NCBI GenBank assembly: GCA_013362835.1
Contig: JABFVJ010000431.1
Location: forward strand, 1-37,580
Source of the DNA: Nonomuraea sp.
GTDB taxonomy: Bacteria > Actinomycetota > Actinomycetes > Streptosporangiales > Streptosporangiaceae
Direction: 5' to 3'
DNA: 37,580 bases
Numbering within the stretch: position 1 is the first letter of the stretch; each line of letters begins with the position of its first letter. The position numbers and the translations under genes are program-made. Under the pieces are notes generated by a model. That model worked only from the letters and a program-made list of their open reading frames with translations. It made no database searches and had not been told where the DNA came from. Of this stretch, positions 1 through 7,621 are shown one piece after another.

Positions 1-2
1 TC

Positions 3-335
3 GTCGGCCAGGTATTTGTCACCCCAGTGCATGAGCGCGACCAGCAGCGGATAGAGGTCGCGGCCCTTGTCGGTGAGCCGGTATTCGTCGCGCTGCCGCT
101 GGCCGGGCTCCCGGTAGGGCTCCTTGCGCAGCAGGCCCTCGTCGACCAGCCGGGCCAGGCGCGCGCTGAGCACCTGGCGGGGGGCGCCGGTGATGGCCTG
201 CATGTCGGCGAACCTCCGCACGCCGCTGAACGCCTCGCGCAGCACCAGGAAGGTCCACTTCTCCCCGACGATGTCCAGGGTGCGCTCGATCGAGCAGTTG
301 TCCACCCGGAATCCCAGGCGGAAAGGCACGTCCAT
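3..335 (-). CDS. HxlR-family winged-helix transcriptional regulator (C-terminus beyond window)
   Basis: The visible 111 residues begin MDVPFRLGFRVDNCSIERTL and carry the HxlR signature: a Cys near the N-terminus (CSIERTLDIVGEKWT), the recognition region IxGAPRQVLSARLARLVDEGLL and the wing YREPGQRQRDEYRLT. HxlR proteins are small dimeric DNA-binding regulators, often sensing electrophiles through that Cys. The gene runs off the left edge, so the last residues are missing. The ATG at 335 is chosen because a perfect TATAAT lies six bases upstream on the minus strand, which predicts a leaderless mRNA, and because residues after it match the family start. It diverges from the GNAT gene, and the shared 59 bp hold twin palindromes that could be its operator. 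Family assignment is firm; its ligand and targets are unknown. Confidence 0.9.
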   Translation of the reverse strand, partial: MDVPFRLGFRVDNCSIERTLDIVGEKWTFLVLREAFSGVRRFADMQAITGAPRQVLSARLARLVDEGLLRKEPYREPGQRQRDEYRLTDKGRDLYPLLVALMHWGDKYLAD

Positions 336-341
336 TTCCGC

Positions 342-347
342 ATTATA
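342..347 (-). promoter_or_regulatory. -10 element TATAAT of the HxlR gene, leaderless
   Basis: On the minus strand TATAAT is followed by six bases and then the ATG at 335, so transcription would begin at or next to the start codon. No good -35 hexamer is visible, and the AT-rich stretch overlaps the end of the first CTGAGT-N11-ACTCAG palindrome region, which would allow autoregulation. Confidence 0.6.
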
Positions 348-348
348 T

Positions 349-371
349 CTGAGTTCAATTGACAGACTCAG
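349..371. promoter_or_regulatory. Operator-like palindrome 1 (CTGAGT-N11-ACTCAG)
   Basis: Perfect 6-bp arms CTGAGT and ACTCAG are separated by 11 bp. The site covers the TTGACA -35 hexamer (359-364) of the GNAT gene and abuts the -10 of the HxlR gene. A second site with the same arms and the same 11-bp spacer begins 38 bp further on. Confidence 0.65.
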
Positions 372-388
372 CGGGAAGGGAGCAGGCT
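359..388 (+). promoter_or_regulatory. Promoter of the GNAT gene (TTGACA-18-CAGGCT)
   Basis: A consensus -35 TTGACA at 359-364 is followed after 18 bp by CAGGCT at 383-388, which is six bases from the ATG at 395. The -10 is poor, so the promoter may depend on an activator or the start may be led by the GGGAAGGGAG stretch at 372-381 acting as a ribosome binding site. Confidence 0.45.
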
Positions 389-409
389 GAGTCTATGCAA
401 GGAACTCAG
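387..409. promoter_or_regulatory. Operator-like palindrome 2 (CTGAGT-N11-ACTCAG)
   Basis: This is an exact copy of the arms and spacer length of the site at 349-371. It straddles the GNAT start codon at 395, a repressing position if transcription starts there. Confidence 0.65.
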
Positions 410-907
410 ATCCGCCCGGCCCGCCCGGACGACGAGGAACGGATCAGACGCTTCCTGACGGGGTTGTCGCTGCACACGCAGACGCTGCGCTTCTTCACCG
501 GGCTGACCGTCCCCGCCGCCGGCCTCGTACGGACCCTGCTGGCCGTGGACGAACGCCGCGACGCGCTCGTCGCCACCCTCGGCGGCGAGATTGTCGGGCA
601 CGCCATGAGCTACCGGGGCGGCTGCGCCGACGTGGAGATCGCCGTGGTCGTGGCCGACCAGTGGCAGGGGTTCGGGATCGGCCCGCGGCTGATCGACACG
701 CTGCTGCTCAGGGCCGCCGTACGGGGGGCGCGTACGGTCGGGATGGACGTGCTCGGCGAGAACCGGCGGGTGCTCAGGCTCGTCCGCAGGCTCTGGCCGG
801 ACGCCGAGATGAAGGTCGCGTCGGGGTCCGTCGAGGTGACCGCTATGATCGATCTGGCGGGAGTATTTGCGGAACAAGGTTCTGGTAGCACACCATTGAC
901 AGCGTGA
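395..907 (+). CDS. GNAT-family N-acetyltransferase
   Basis: A 170-residue GNAT-fold protein. It has the N-terminal IRPARPDDEERIRRFL helix, a central beta strand pair (VATLGGEIVGHAMSYR, ADVEIAVVVADQWQ) and the acetyl-CoA pyrophosphate loop in the form QWQGFGIGPRLIDTLL, followed by a C-terminal region where GMDVLGENRRVLRLVRRL replaces the usual neighbour motif. Such enzymes transfer acetyl from acetyl-CoA to amines in the cytoplasm; the acceptor cannot be read from sequence. I use the ATG at 395; an in-frame TTG at 359 would add 12 residues that look unlike the family and would overlap the -35 element. Its stop overlaps the GTG of the TetR gene by four bases (GTGA), so the two are translationally coupled. 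Its family is sure; its substrate is not. Confidence 0.85.
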   Translation: MQGTQIRPARPDDEERIRRFLTGLSLHTQTLRFFTGLTVPAAGLVRTLLAVDERRDALVATLGGEIVGHAMSYRGGCADVEIAVVVADQWQGFGIGPRLIDTLLLRAAVRGARTVGMDVLGENRRVLRLVRRLWPDAEMKVASGSVEVTAMIDLAGVFAEQGSGSTPLTA

Positions 908-1503
908 AGAGTGTCAAGAACGGACGCGACGGCCGGACCCGCATCATCGAGGGCGCCCTCCGCCGCTTCAGCCAGGACGGTGTCTCGGCGACCACGCTGG
1001 CCAGTCTGCGCGAGGAGAGCGGTGTAAGCGTCGGCAGCTTCTACCACCACTTCGCCAGCAAGGAGCACGTCTACGGGGTCCTCTACACCGAGATCCTCGA
1101 CGCCTACCAGAAGTCCTTCCTCGCCGAGCTGGTCGAGCACGACGACGCCCGTGCCGGCATCGAGGCCGTGGTCGCCTTCCACATGCGCTGGGCCGGCGAG
1201 CACCCCGAGCGGGCCAGGATCCTGGTCAGCGAGCGCCCGCCGCGCAAGCACGAGCCGGGCGGCGCCGAGGTGGCCGAGTCCAGGCGCTCCTTCTTCCGCC
1301 AGGTCTCCGACTGGTGGAAGCCTCACATGAAGAACGGCCTGCTCCAGCCCGTCCACGCCACCATGTGCTACGTCCTGTGGCTCGGGCCCGCGCAGGAGAT
1401 GTGCCGCCTGTGGTTCGCCGGGGCGCACACGCCGACCGAGGAGGAGATCAGGGGCCTGGGCGAGGCCGCCTGGCAGAGTCTCCGCCAGCGCGGGGAGCAA
1501 TGA
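904..1503 (+). CDS. TetR/AcrR-family transcriptional regulator
   Basis: A 199-residue regulator. Residues 10-55 form the TetR helix-turn-helix (TRIIEGALRRFSQDGVSATT, then LREESGVSVGSFYHHFASKE), with the typical GSFYHHF recognition helix; the rest is a ligand-binding domain of the usual length. The GTG start at 904 overlaps the stop of the upstream GNAT gene, so they form one operon and the regulator may control that operon or the twin palindromes upstream. The C-terminal domain is rich in Trp and Met, compatible with a hydrophobic ligand, but the ligand is unknown. The following dehydrogenase starts 33 bp downstream with its own -10-like element. Confidence 0.9.
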   Translation: MKSVKNGRDGRTRIIEGALRRFSQDGVSATTLASLREESGVSVGSFYHHFASKEHVYGVLYTEILDAYQKSFLAELVEHDDARAGIEAVVAFHMRWAGEHPERARILVSERPPRKHEPGGAEVAESRRSFFRQVSDWWKPHMKNGLLQPVHATMCYVLWLGPAQEMCRLWFAGAHTPTEEEIRGLGEAAWQSLRQRGEQ

Positions 1504-1524
1504 TCTGAGTACCGTCTGTGGTGT

Positions 1525-1530
1525 TATTGT
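1525..1530 (+). promoter_or_regulatory. -10-like TATTGT of the dehydrogenase gene, leaderless
   Basis: TATTGT ends six bases before the GTG at 1537, the spacing expected when transcription starts on the first base of the start codon. No Shine-Dalgarno sequence is present, which agrees with a leaderless mRNA. No convincing -35 is seen. Confidence 0.45.
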
Positions 1531-1536
1531 CCAAAT

Positions 1537-2514
1537 GTGAGAAGACCTCGGGCTCTGGTCCTGCCGACCCTGCCGGAGAGCGCGCTCGCCCGCCTCGGCG
1601 AGCTCGCCGACGTGTCCGAGGCTCCCACGCGGCCGAGCGTCGGCTTCACCGACGAGCAGCTCGCCGACCTGGTCATCGAGACCGGGGCGAACGTGCTCAT
1701 CACCGACGGCGACCAGGTCCGTACGTCGGTGCTCGCGCTTCCCGTCGACATCGTGGCCAGCATGGGCCCGCCCACGGGCGTGGACCTGCAGCTGGCCGCC
1801 GAGTGCGGGGTCACCGTCCTGCACGCCCGCGACCGCGACCCCGAGGCGGTGGCCGAGCTGACGCTCGCGCTGATGTTCGCGGTCAGCAGGCACATCGTCA
1901 CGGCGGACAGAGAGGTACGTAAGGGACGCGTCAACCGCGGCAGGGTTCCGCCGGCCCAGCGGCACCGCGGCAGGCGGCTCAGCGGGCGCACGCTCGGCAT
2001 CGTCGGGCTCGGCCGGGTCGGCAGGGCCATGCGCTGGCGCTGCGAGGGGCTCGGCATGCGGGTGGTGACCTGCGACCCGTTCGTCCCGGAGGCCACGCAC
2101 AGCCTGCCCGCGCTGCTGGACGAGGCCGACGTGGTGTCGCTGCACGTGCCGCTGACCTCGGAGACCAGGGGTTTCTTCGGCTACAGCGAGTTCGGCGCGA
2201 TGCGCCAGGGGGCGATCTACCTCAACACCTCGCGCGGCGCCCTGCACGACCTGACGGCCCTCGTCGACGCGCTGCGCCAGGGCCAGGTCGGCGGCGCCGG
2301 GCTCGACCACTTCGAGGGCGAATGGCTCGACCCCACCCACCCGCTGACCAAGCTGCCGAACGTGGTGCTGACCCCGCGTCTCGGCGAGGCCACGGGGGAG
2401 AGCCTGGAGGAGCTGGCCGGGACGCTGGTGGAGGACATCGCGCGCCTGCTGCGCGGCGAGCCGCCCGCGCACGCCTGCGCGCCCGTCATGCCGGTTGCCG
2501 GACCCGCGTCCTGA
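1537..2514 (+). CDS. D-2-hydroxyacid dehydrogenase family protein lacking the catalytic His
   Basis: A 325-residue member of the NAD(P)-dependent D-2-hydroxyacid dehydrogenases (PGDH/formate dehydrogenase superfamily). The Rossmann motif GLGRVG (around residues 153-158) is followed by an acidic residue in VVTCDPF, typical of NAD preference. The catalytic Arg is present in NTSRGALHD and the Glu in HFEGEWLDPTHPL. The third catalytic residue, the His of the usual TPHxGG(A/Y)T motif, is replaced by Arg281 (LTPRLGEATGES). The codon is an unambiguous CGT. The enzyme may therefore be inactive as a dehydrogenase, have shifted chemistry, or act by binding. GTG 1537 is taken as start because of the -10-like hexamer before it. 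Its 3' end overlaps the convergent zinc-ribbon gene by 29 bp. Confidence 0.85.
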   Translation: MRRPRALVLPTLPESALARLGELADVSEAPTRPSVGFTDEQLADLVIETGANVLITDGDQVRTSVLALPVDIVASMGPPTGVDLQLAAECGVTVLHARDRDPEAVAELTLALMFAVSRHIVTADREVRKGRVNRGRVPPAQRHRGRRLSGRTLGIVGLGRVGRAMRWRCEGLGMRVVTCDPFVPEATHSLPALLDEADVVSLHVPLTSETRGFFGYSEFGAMRQGAIYLNTSRGALHDLTALVDALRQGQVGGAGLDHFEGEWLDPTHPLTKLPNVVLTPRLGEATGESLEELAGTLVEDIARLLRGEPPAHACAPVMPVAGPAS

Positions 2515-2788
2515 CCTGCCAGCTGGATCGCTCCAGCGAGATGTCCAGCCGCAGGTCGCCCCGGTGCCTGCGCAGGCCGGGCACCCGCACCCGGTCGTGC
2601 ACGTCGAACCTGCCGCGCGAGGGGTAGCCGAAGCCCAGCTCGCCGGGCAGCACCCGCAGGTCGTCGCGGTTCCCGCAGCGCGGGCAGGTCCACGAGACCA
2701 GGTCCATGCCCCGGTTGTAGTCGGAGCAGGCGTTGAAGTACTCGTCGGGCCGGAATCGCGACTCGCAGGCCAGGCAGGGGATCAGCAT
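2486..2788 (-). CDS. Small zinc-ribbon protein of unknown function
   Basis: A 100-residue protein with two Cys pairs, CLAC (residues 5-8) and CPRC (34-37), spaced as a zinc ribbon; the second pair is followed by GN, as in rubredoxin-like knuckles. The remainder is rich in Arg and Asp and predicted to be soluble. The start at 2788 is supported by GAGGAGCG seven to eight bases upstream. I do not recognise a named family; a role in nucleic-acid or protein binding is possible but not shown. It converges on the dehydrogenase gene with a 29-bp overlap, so there is no room for a terminator between them. Confidence 0.75.
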   Translation of the reverse strand: MLIPCLACESRFRPDEYFNACSDYNRGMDLVSWTCPRCGNRDDLRVLPGELGFGYPSRGRFDVHDRVRVPGLRRHRGDLRLDISLERSSWQVRTRVRQPA

Positions 2789-2896
2789 GGGATGCGCTCC
2801 TCGGTACGGCGTCAGGCACCCCTAGAGATATCGCCCCCTACTTGTCCGCCGCTTGCAGAACACTTGGGTACGTAAGTAACAGTATGAGCACTGTCG

Positions 2897-4324
2897 GTGT
2901 CAGGTGAAAGGATGGTGCGCGTGGAACGACTGCGCCATCACCTCCTGGAGACCGGCTACACCATCGACGGCGTCCGCGACCGGCTCGGCGCCATGGCCGC
3001 CTCGGCCCTCGCCAGGGAGGAGCTGGTGCCGGCCCTGCGCGCCACCGCCGACGGCGACCCGCTGGCCACGCTGATCAGGCTGTGGTGGCTGGGCGTGCCG
3101 GTCCCGGCCAAGGCCGTTCCCGCCGAGGTGCGGGAGTCCGGGCTGGTGTCGGCCGACGGCGACCAGCTCCGCGCGGACGTCCACCTGCAGCCGTGGGAGA
3201 CCGGCGGCTACGTCGTCTCCGACCGCAAGGTGCGGCCCGGCGACCCGGCGCTGCGGTCCGACCACGTGGTGGGGGCGGGCGGCGCGTCGGCCAACCTGGC
3301 CCAGCTCGTCAGCCGGCGGCCCGTGCCGCGCGCGCTCGACCTCGGCACCGGCTGCGGCGTGCAGGTGCTCCACCTGGCCGGGCGGGCCGAGCACATCGTG
3401 GCCACCGACCTCAACCCGCGCGCCCTGGAGCTGGCCCGGCTGAGCTGGCGGCTGTCGGGCGTAGCCGACGTCGACGCGCGGGTGGGGTCGATGTTCGAGC
3501 CGGTCGAGGGGGAGCTGTTCGACCTGGTCGTCAGCAATCCGCCGTTCGTCATCGCCCCCGGCGCGGAGCGCACGCTCACCTACCGCGAGTCGGGCGGCGA
3601 CGGCGACGACTTCTGCCGCGACCTCGTCCGGCGTGCCCAGCGCCACCTCGCGCCCGGCGGCCAGGCCCACTTCCTGGCCAACTGGCTCCACGTCGAGGGT
3701 GAGGACTGGCACGACCGGGTGGGCGGCTGGCTGAGCGAGACCGGCTGCGACGCGTGGGTCGTCCAGCGCGACGTCCAGGACCCGGCCGAATACGTCGAGC
3801 TCTGGCTCAGGGACGCGGCCGAGCAGGGCAGCCCGGCCTATGCCGACCACTACGACCGGTGGCTCGCCTGGTTCGACGAGCGCAAGGTCGAGGGCGTCGG
3901 CTTCGGCTGGATCACCATGCGCAACTCCGGCACGCTCGACCCGGTCGTGCGCGTGGAGCACCTGTCCCACCAGGTCGTGCTCCCGGTCGGCGACTACGTC
4001 GACGACGTGCTCGACTCCATCGCCGCCGCCCACCGGGCCACCGACCTCGACGCGGCGCTGCCGCGTACCGTCGAAGGGCTGCTCGACGAGCGGGTCGGCC
4101 TGCCGGGCGCGGAAGACCCGATCCGCATCGTGCTGCGCCAGACGCAGGGGCTGCGGCGCAGCAGGGAGGTCGGCACGGTCGAGGCGGCCCTCGCCGGCGT
4201 GTGCGACGGCGAGCTCGCGCTCGGGCCGCTGCTCAACGTGATCGCCGAGCTGGTCGGCGACGGCGAGATCCCCAACTCCGACGCGGTCAGGCCGCTCATC
4301 GCCGAGGGCTACTTCCTGCTTTGA
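2897..4324 (+). CDS. Class I SAM-dependent methyltransferase with DUF7059-type N-terminal domain
   Basis: A 475-residue protein with an N-terminal helical domain (about 1-85), a beta-rich linker, and a Rossmann methyltransferase domain from about 145. SAM-binding motif I is DLGTGCGVQVL, motif II acidic end is ATDLNPRALELA, and the catalytic motif is VVSNPPFVI. The NPPF tetrapeptide is typical of N-methyltransferases acting on exocyclic amino groups of bases (RsmC/RlmG-like) or glutamine amides (HemK/PrmC). The C-terminal 150 residues form a further domain found with this family in actinobacteria. The likely substrate is thus rRNA or a protein Gln, as inference. GTG 2897 has TATGAG eight bases upstream and may be leaderless; ATG 2912 or GTG 2921 are alternatives. 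The stop codon is the first TTGA of a repeat array. Confidence 0.8.
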   Translation: MSGERMVRVERLRHHLLETGYTIDGVRDRLGAMAASALAREELVPALRATADGDPLATLIRLWWLGVPVPAKAVPAEVRESGLVSADGDQLRADVHLQPWETGGYVVSDRKVRPGDPALRSDHVVGAGGASANLAQLVSRRPVPRALDLGTGCGVQVLHLAGRAEHIVATDLNPRALELARLSWRLSGVADVDARVGSMFEPVEGELFDLVVSNPPFVIAPGAERTLTYRESGGDGDDFCRDLVRRAQRHLAPGGQAHFLANWLHVEGEDWHDRVGGWLSETGCDAWVVQRDVQDPAEYVELWLRDAAEQGSPAYADHYDRWLAWFDERKVEGVGFGWITMRNSGTLDPVVRVEHLSHQVVLPVGDYVDDVLDSIAAAHRATDLDAALPRTVEGLLDERVGLPGAEDPIRIVLRQTQGLRRSREVGTVEAALAGVCDGELALGPLLNVIAELVGDGEIPNSDAVRPLIAEGYFLL

Positions 4325-4346
4325 TCCGGCGTTGATTCGACGTTGA
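4321..4346 (+). repeat. Array of three 11-bp-spaced TTGA repeats downstream of the SARP gene
   Basis: TTGA occurs at 4321, 4332 and 4343, exactly 11 bp apart. Read on the minus strand the units are TCAACG-like heptamers, matching the form of SARP direct-repeat operators, which place 7-bp repeats on one face of the helix. The unit TTGATCCGGCGTTGA matches TTGATCCGGTGTTGA in the array upstream of the regulator gene in 14 of 15 positions. The first unit overlaps the stop of the methyltransferase gene. Confidence 0.6.
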
Positions 4347-4372
4347 CCCCTTGGGTGAAGGCTCCTGGTTGA

Positions 4373-4405
4373 GACACGGACCTGGGGGGTTCGAGGGTCC
4401 GTGTC
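4373..4405. terminator. Inverted repeat between convergent genes
   Basis: A perfect 10-bp stem GACACGGACC/GGTCCGTGTC with a 13-base loop lies between the methyltransferase gene and the convergent SARP gene. It lacks a U tract on either strand, but hairpin-only terminators are common in actinomycetes. The rest of 4406-4583 holds short palindromes such as GCGGCTAGCCGC (4431-4442) and no gene that I can support. Confidence 0.5.
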
Positions 4406-4583
4406 AGGTCCGGCCGGTCGTCTGTGTGAGGCGGCTAGCCGCTACGCGGAGCATCCGGATGACCGGGCCCCCTAGCGACGCGTGGCGGTCAGGATGACCG
4501 GCCGGGCTGCTATCCGATTTGTCACCTTAGGGACAGCCTTGATCAACCATGTGTGGATGACACGTCTGGACGACGAGCTGTAC

Positions 4584-7583
4584 TCAGGACTCGACGACGG
4601 ACCCTTCGACGGCGAAACCGTCGAGCAGCACCTTGAGGTCGCCGGCCTCGGGGGCGCCGAGGACGGTGAAGATGTCGAAGGCCTGCCGGAGACAGTCGAG
4701 GCTCCGCGTGGAGCTGCCCAGTCCGCGTAGCGCCCGGCCCAGCACGGTGAGCGAGAGCGCCTCGCCGTACGGGTGACCGATCTCGCGCGAGACCACGAGC
4801 GCCTGCTCGGCGTGGCGTACGGCGTCGGGGTAGCGTTCGGCGGCGATGAACGTCTCGGCCAGCCTGGAGCACACGCGCTGCTCCCACACCCGCTGCTTGC
4901 TGGAGCGGAAGAAGGCCAGGCACTCGGCGTGGTGGTGCACCGCCTCGGTGAGCCTGCCGACCCGGCTGAGCACGATGCCGAGGTGGTAGCGGGCGCGGGC
5001 GGTGCCGGCGCCGCTGCCGATCTCGGTGAAGATGGCCAGGCCCTTCTCCGCGGCGGCGATGGCGTCCTCGGCGTGGCCGAGGCCCAGGTGGTCGCGGGCG
5101 GAGTAGCTGAGCACGAGGGCCTCGCCGGCGGGGACGCCGTTCTCGCGGTAGTAGCGGGAGGCGGCGTCGAACAGGGCCAGGGCCTCGGTGTGGCGGCGCT
5201 GCCTGCCGACGACGACGGCCAGGGCGTTCAGCACCTCGCCGGTGACGATCTTCTCCCGGCGCTTGTCGGACAGCTCGTACACGCGTCTGAAGTGTTCTTC
5301 CGCCTCGGTCAGCCGGTTGCCGGCGAACAGCACGCGGCCGAGGACGTAGCGTGAGCGCAGCTCGGCGGCCTCGTCGTGCAGCGTGAGCGCGGTGGCGAGC
5401 ACGGCGCGGGTGCCCTGGTCGAACTCGCGGATGTGGGTGCCCGACTCCAGCAGCGGCTCCATGGCCACCAGCAGGTCGGCGGCGGGCAGCAGCTGCTCGC
5501 CGGTGCGGGAGGCGGTCGCCGCCTGGTTGATGGCCGCGAACAGGGAGTCGCCCTCGGCGATCAGCCAGGCCACGGCCTCGTCGACCGAGGTGAAGACGCG
5601 CCCGCTGCCGACCACGACGAGGTTGTCGGGGATCATGCTGCCCTCGTAGGCCAGCCGGTGGGCGGACTGGGCCGAGGCCAGGTAGAAGCCGAGCAGCCGG
5701 CGCAGGGCCAGCGTCCTGGCCTGCGGGCGTTCGGTCTTGTCCAGGGCGCGCCTGGCGAACAGCTTGAGCAGGTCGTGGAAGCGGTAGCGGCCGGGCGCGG
5801 GGGCCTCCAGCAGGCTCGCGTCGACCAGCGACTCCAGCAGCTCCTCGGCCTCGAACGTGCTCATCGACAACACGGCGGCGGCCGCGCCGACCGAGACGTC
5901 GGGGCCGTTCGGCAGCGACAGCAGGCGGAACGCCCTGGCCTGGGCGGGTTCGAGCTGCCCGTAGCCGAGCGCGAACGTGGCCTCGACGGCGAGGTTGCCC
6001 ACGCGCAGCTCGTCGAGGCGGCGCTGCTCGTCGGCCAGCCTGGGCACCAGCGAGGCGACCGTCCAGGAGGGGCGGGCGGCCAGGCGGGCGGCCACGATGC
6101 GTACGGCCAGCGGCAGGAACCCGCAGGCGGCGACGACGTCCATGGCCGCGCCGTGCTCGGGCGCCACCCGCTCGGGACCGGCCACGGACGAGAACAGCGA
6201 CAGCGCCTCGCCCGGCTCCATCACGTCGAGGTCGATCAGCCTGGCGGCGGCCAGGTCGGCGAGCTTGACCCGGCTGGTGACGATCGTCGCGCAGCCCGGC
6301 GAGCCCGGCAGCAGCGGGCTGACCTGGCCCGCGTCGCGGGCGTTGTCCAGCAGCACGAGGATGCGCCGGTCGGCCAGCAGCGAACGGTAGAGCGCCGAGC
6401 GTTCGGCCAGGCCCTCGGGGATGACGTCCGGCGGGATGCCGAGGGCGCGCAGGAAGCCGCCGAGCGCCGACTCGGGCGCGGTCGCCTCGTCGGTGTAGCC
6501 GCGCAGGTCGGCGTAGAGCTGCCCGTCGGGGAACAGGTCCTCGGCCGCGTGGGCCACGTGCACGGCCAGCGCCGTCTTGCCCACGCCGCCGATGCCGCAC
6601 ACCGCCACCACCGGTACGCCCTCCGACGACTGCGTGGACAGCAGCGTCCGCATGCGTACGGCGATCTCCTTGCGCCCGGTGAAGTCGTTCACAGCGGCGG
6701 GGAGCTGCGCCGGCCGGGGCAGTTCGAGCGCCGGCCGCTCCTCCTCGCCGGTCGCCTCGGGCTCGTCGGCGCCCTGCCGGGCGGGCACGGGCGTGTGCGC
6801 GAGCGCCGGGTCGGCGGCCAGGATGCGCTGGTGCAGCGTGGTCAGCTCGGCGCCAGGCTCGATGCCGAGCTCGTCGATCAGCGCCTCGCGCGTCTCGGTG
6901 AAAACGTTGAGCGCGTCGCCCTGCCGGCCGCAGCGGTAGTAGGCCAGCATGAGCTGGGCGCGCAGCCGCTCGCGCAGCGGGTGGTCGGCGGTGAGCGCGA
7001 TCAGCTCCGACACGACCGCCGCGTGCTCGCCCAGCTCCAGGTCCAGGTCCATGAGCGTCTCGATGACGCTGATCCGGCGCTCGATCAGCCGGTCGCGCTG
7101 GTGCTCGGCGTACGGGCCGACGGCTCCGGCCAGGGGCTCGCCCTCGAACAGCGACAGCGCCGAGCGCATGCCCTCGGCGGCGGCGGAGAGGCGGCCGGAC
7201 TTGCGGGCGGCCTCGGCCTCGGCGACGCCGCGTTCGAACCGGGTCAGGTCGAGGGCGTCCGGCGGGAGGCGGAGGGCGTAGCCCCGGCCGATGGAGGTGA
7301 GCAGCTCGGGGCGGGAGCGGGCGACCCTGTCGGGTTCGAGCACCGTACGCAGGCGGGAGACGTAGGTGCGCAGGGCGCCGAGCGCGCGCGGCGGGGACTC
7401 CTCGCCCCACACGGCGTCGATCATCTCGGCGGGCGTGACCGCCCGGCCCTCGCGGAGGAGCAGCATGCCGAGGATGGAGCGCTGCAGGGGGGTGCCCAGG
7501 TCGAGTTCCTGACCCTCACGCCACGCGCGGACGGGACCGAGCACGGCGAACCGCAGCCCGCTCTCAACGCTCTGACCAGCCAT
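4584..7583 (-). CDS. AfsR-type SARP transcriptional regulator with NB-ARC ATPase and TPR domains
   Basis: A 999-residue large SARP. Residues 10-105 are the OmpR-like winged-helix DNA-binding domain (LRFAVLGPVRAW, PLQRSILGMLLL, LRTYVSRLRTVL); 112-260 are the bacterial transcriptional activator domain (BTAD). An NB-ARC/STAND ATPase follows, with Walker A GIGGVGKTA (about 329-337) and Walker B RILVLLDNA (about 408-416). From about residue 640 to the end the chain is alpha-helical TPR repeats (for example TEAEEHFRRVYELS and ARYHLGIVLSRVGRLTEAV). AfsR proteins integrate signals, often via Ser/Thr kinases, and activate secondary metabolism by binding 11-bp direct repeats. ATG 7583 has GGGAG about ten bases upstream. 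Arrays of such repeats lie upstream (7666-7703) and downstream (4321-4346), so autoregulation is likely. No biosynthetic cluster is adjacent, which suggests a global role. Confidence 0.93.
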   Translation of the reverse strand: MAGQSVESGLRFAVLGPVRAWREGQELDLGTPLQRSILGMLLLREGRAVTPAEMIDAVWGEESPPRALGALRTYVSRLRTVLEPDRVARSRPELLTSIGRGYALRLPPDALDLTRFERGVAEAEAARKSGRLSAAAEGMRSALSLFEGEPLAGAVGPYAEHQRDRLIERRISVIETLMDLDLELGEHAAVVSELIALTADHPLRERLRAQLMLAYYRCGRQGDALNVFTETREALIDELGIEPGAELTTLHQRILAADPALAHTPVPARQGADEPEATGEEERPALELPRPAQLPAAVNDFTGRKEIAVRMRTLLSTQSSEGVPVVAVCGIGGVGKTALAVHVAHAAEDLFPDGQLYADLRGYTDEATAPESALGGFLRALGIPPDVIPEGLAERSALYRSLLADRRILVLLDNARDAGQVSPLLPGSPGCATIVTSRVKLADLAAARLIDLDVMEPGEALSLFSSVAGPERVAPEHGAAMDVVAACGFLPLAVRIVAARLAARPSWTVASLVPRLADEQRRLDELRVGNLAVEATFALGYGQLEPAQARAFRLLSLPNGPDVSVGAAAAVLSMSTFEAEELLESLVDASLLEAPAPGRYRFHDLLKLFARRALDKTERPQARTLALRRLLGFYLASAQSAHRLAYEGSMIPDNLVVVGSGRVFTSVDEAVAWLIAEGDSLFAAINQAATASRTGEQLLPAADLLVAMEPLLESGTHIREFDQGTRAVLATALTLHDEAAELRSRYVLGRVLFAGNRLTEAEEHFRRVYELSDKRREKIVTGEVLNALAVVVGRQRRHTEALALFDAASRYYRENGVPAGEALVLSYSARDHLGLGHAEDAIAAAEKGLAIFTEIGSGAGTARARYHLGIVLSRVGRLTEAVHHHAECLAFFRSSKQRVWEQRVCSRLAETFIAAERYPDAVRHAEQALVVSREIGHPYGEALSLTVLGRALRGLGSSTRSLDCLRQAFDIFTVLGAPEAGDLKVLLDGFAVEGSVVES

Positions 7584-7621
7584 GCCGTTGTCTCCCGGGC
7601 AATGGAACGATTTGTGACCAA

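Noticed and set aside
4431..4442. GCGGCTAGCCGC palindrome as an attachment or recombination site
   Set aside because: Too short, no second copy, and no integrase or mobile gene nearby.
4482..4730. Short plus-strand open frame at the end of the SARP gene
   Set aside because: Most of it is antisense to the SARP 3' end, with no ribosome binding site or recognisable protein.
4543..7410. Very long open frames antisense or in another frame to the SARP gene (about 950 and 750 codons)
   Set aside because: They are Arg/Ala/Pro/Gly-rich shadows caused by the GC bias of the real gene and have no domain motifs.
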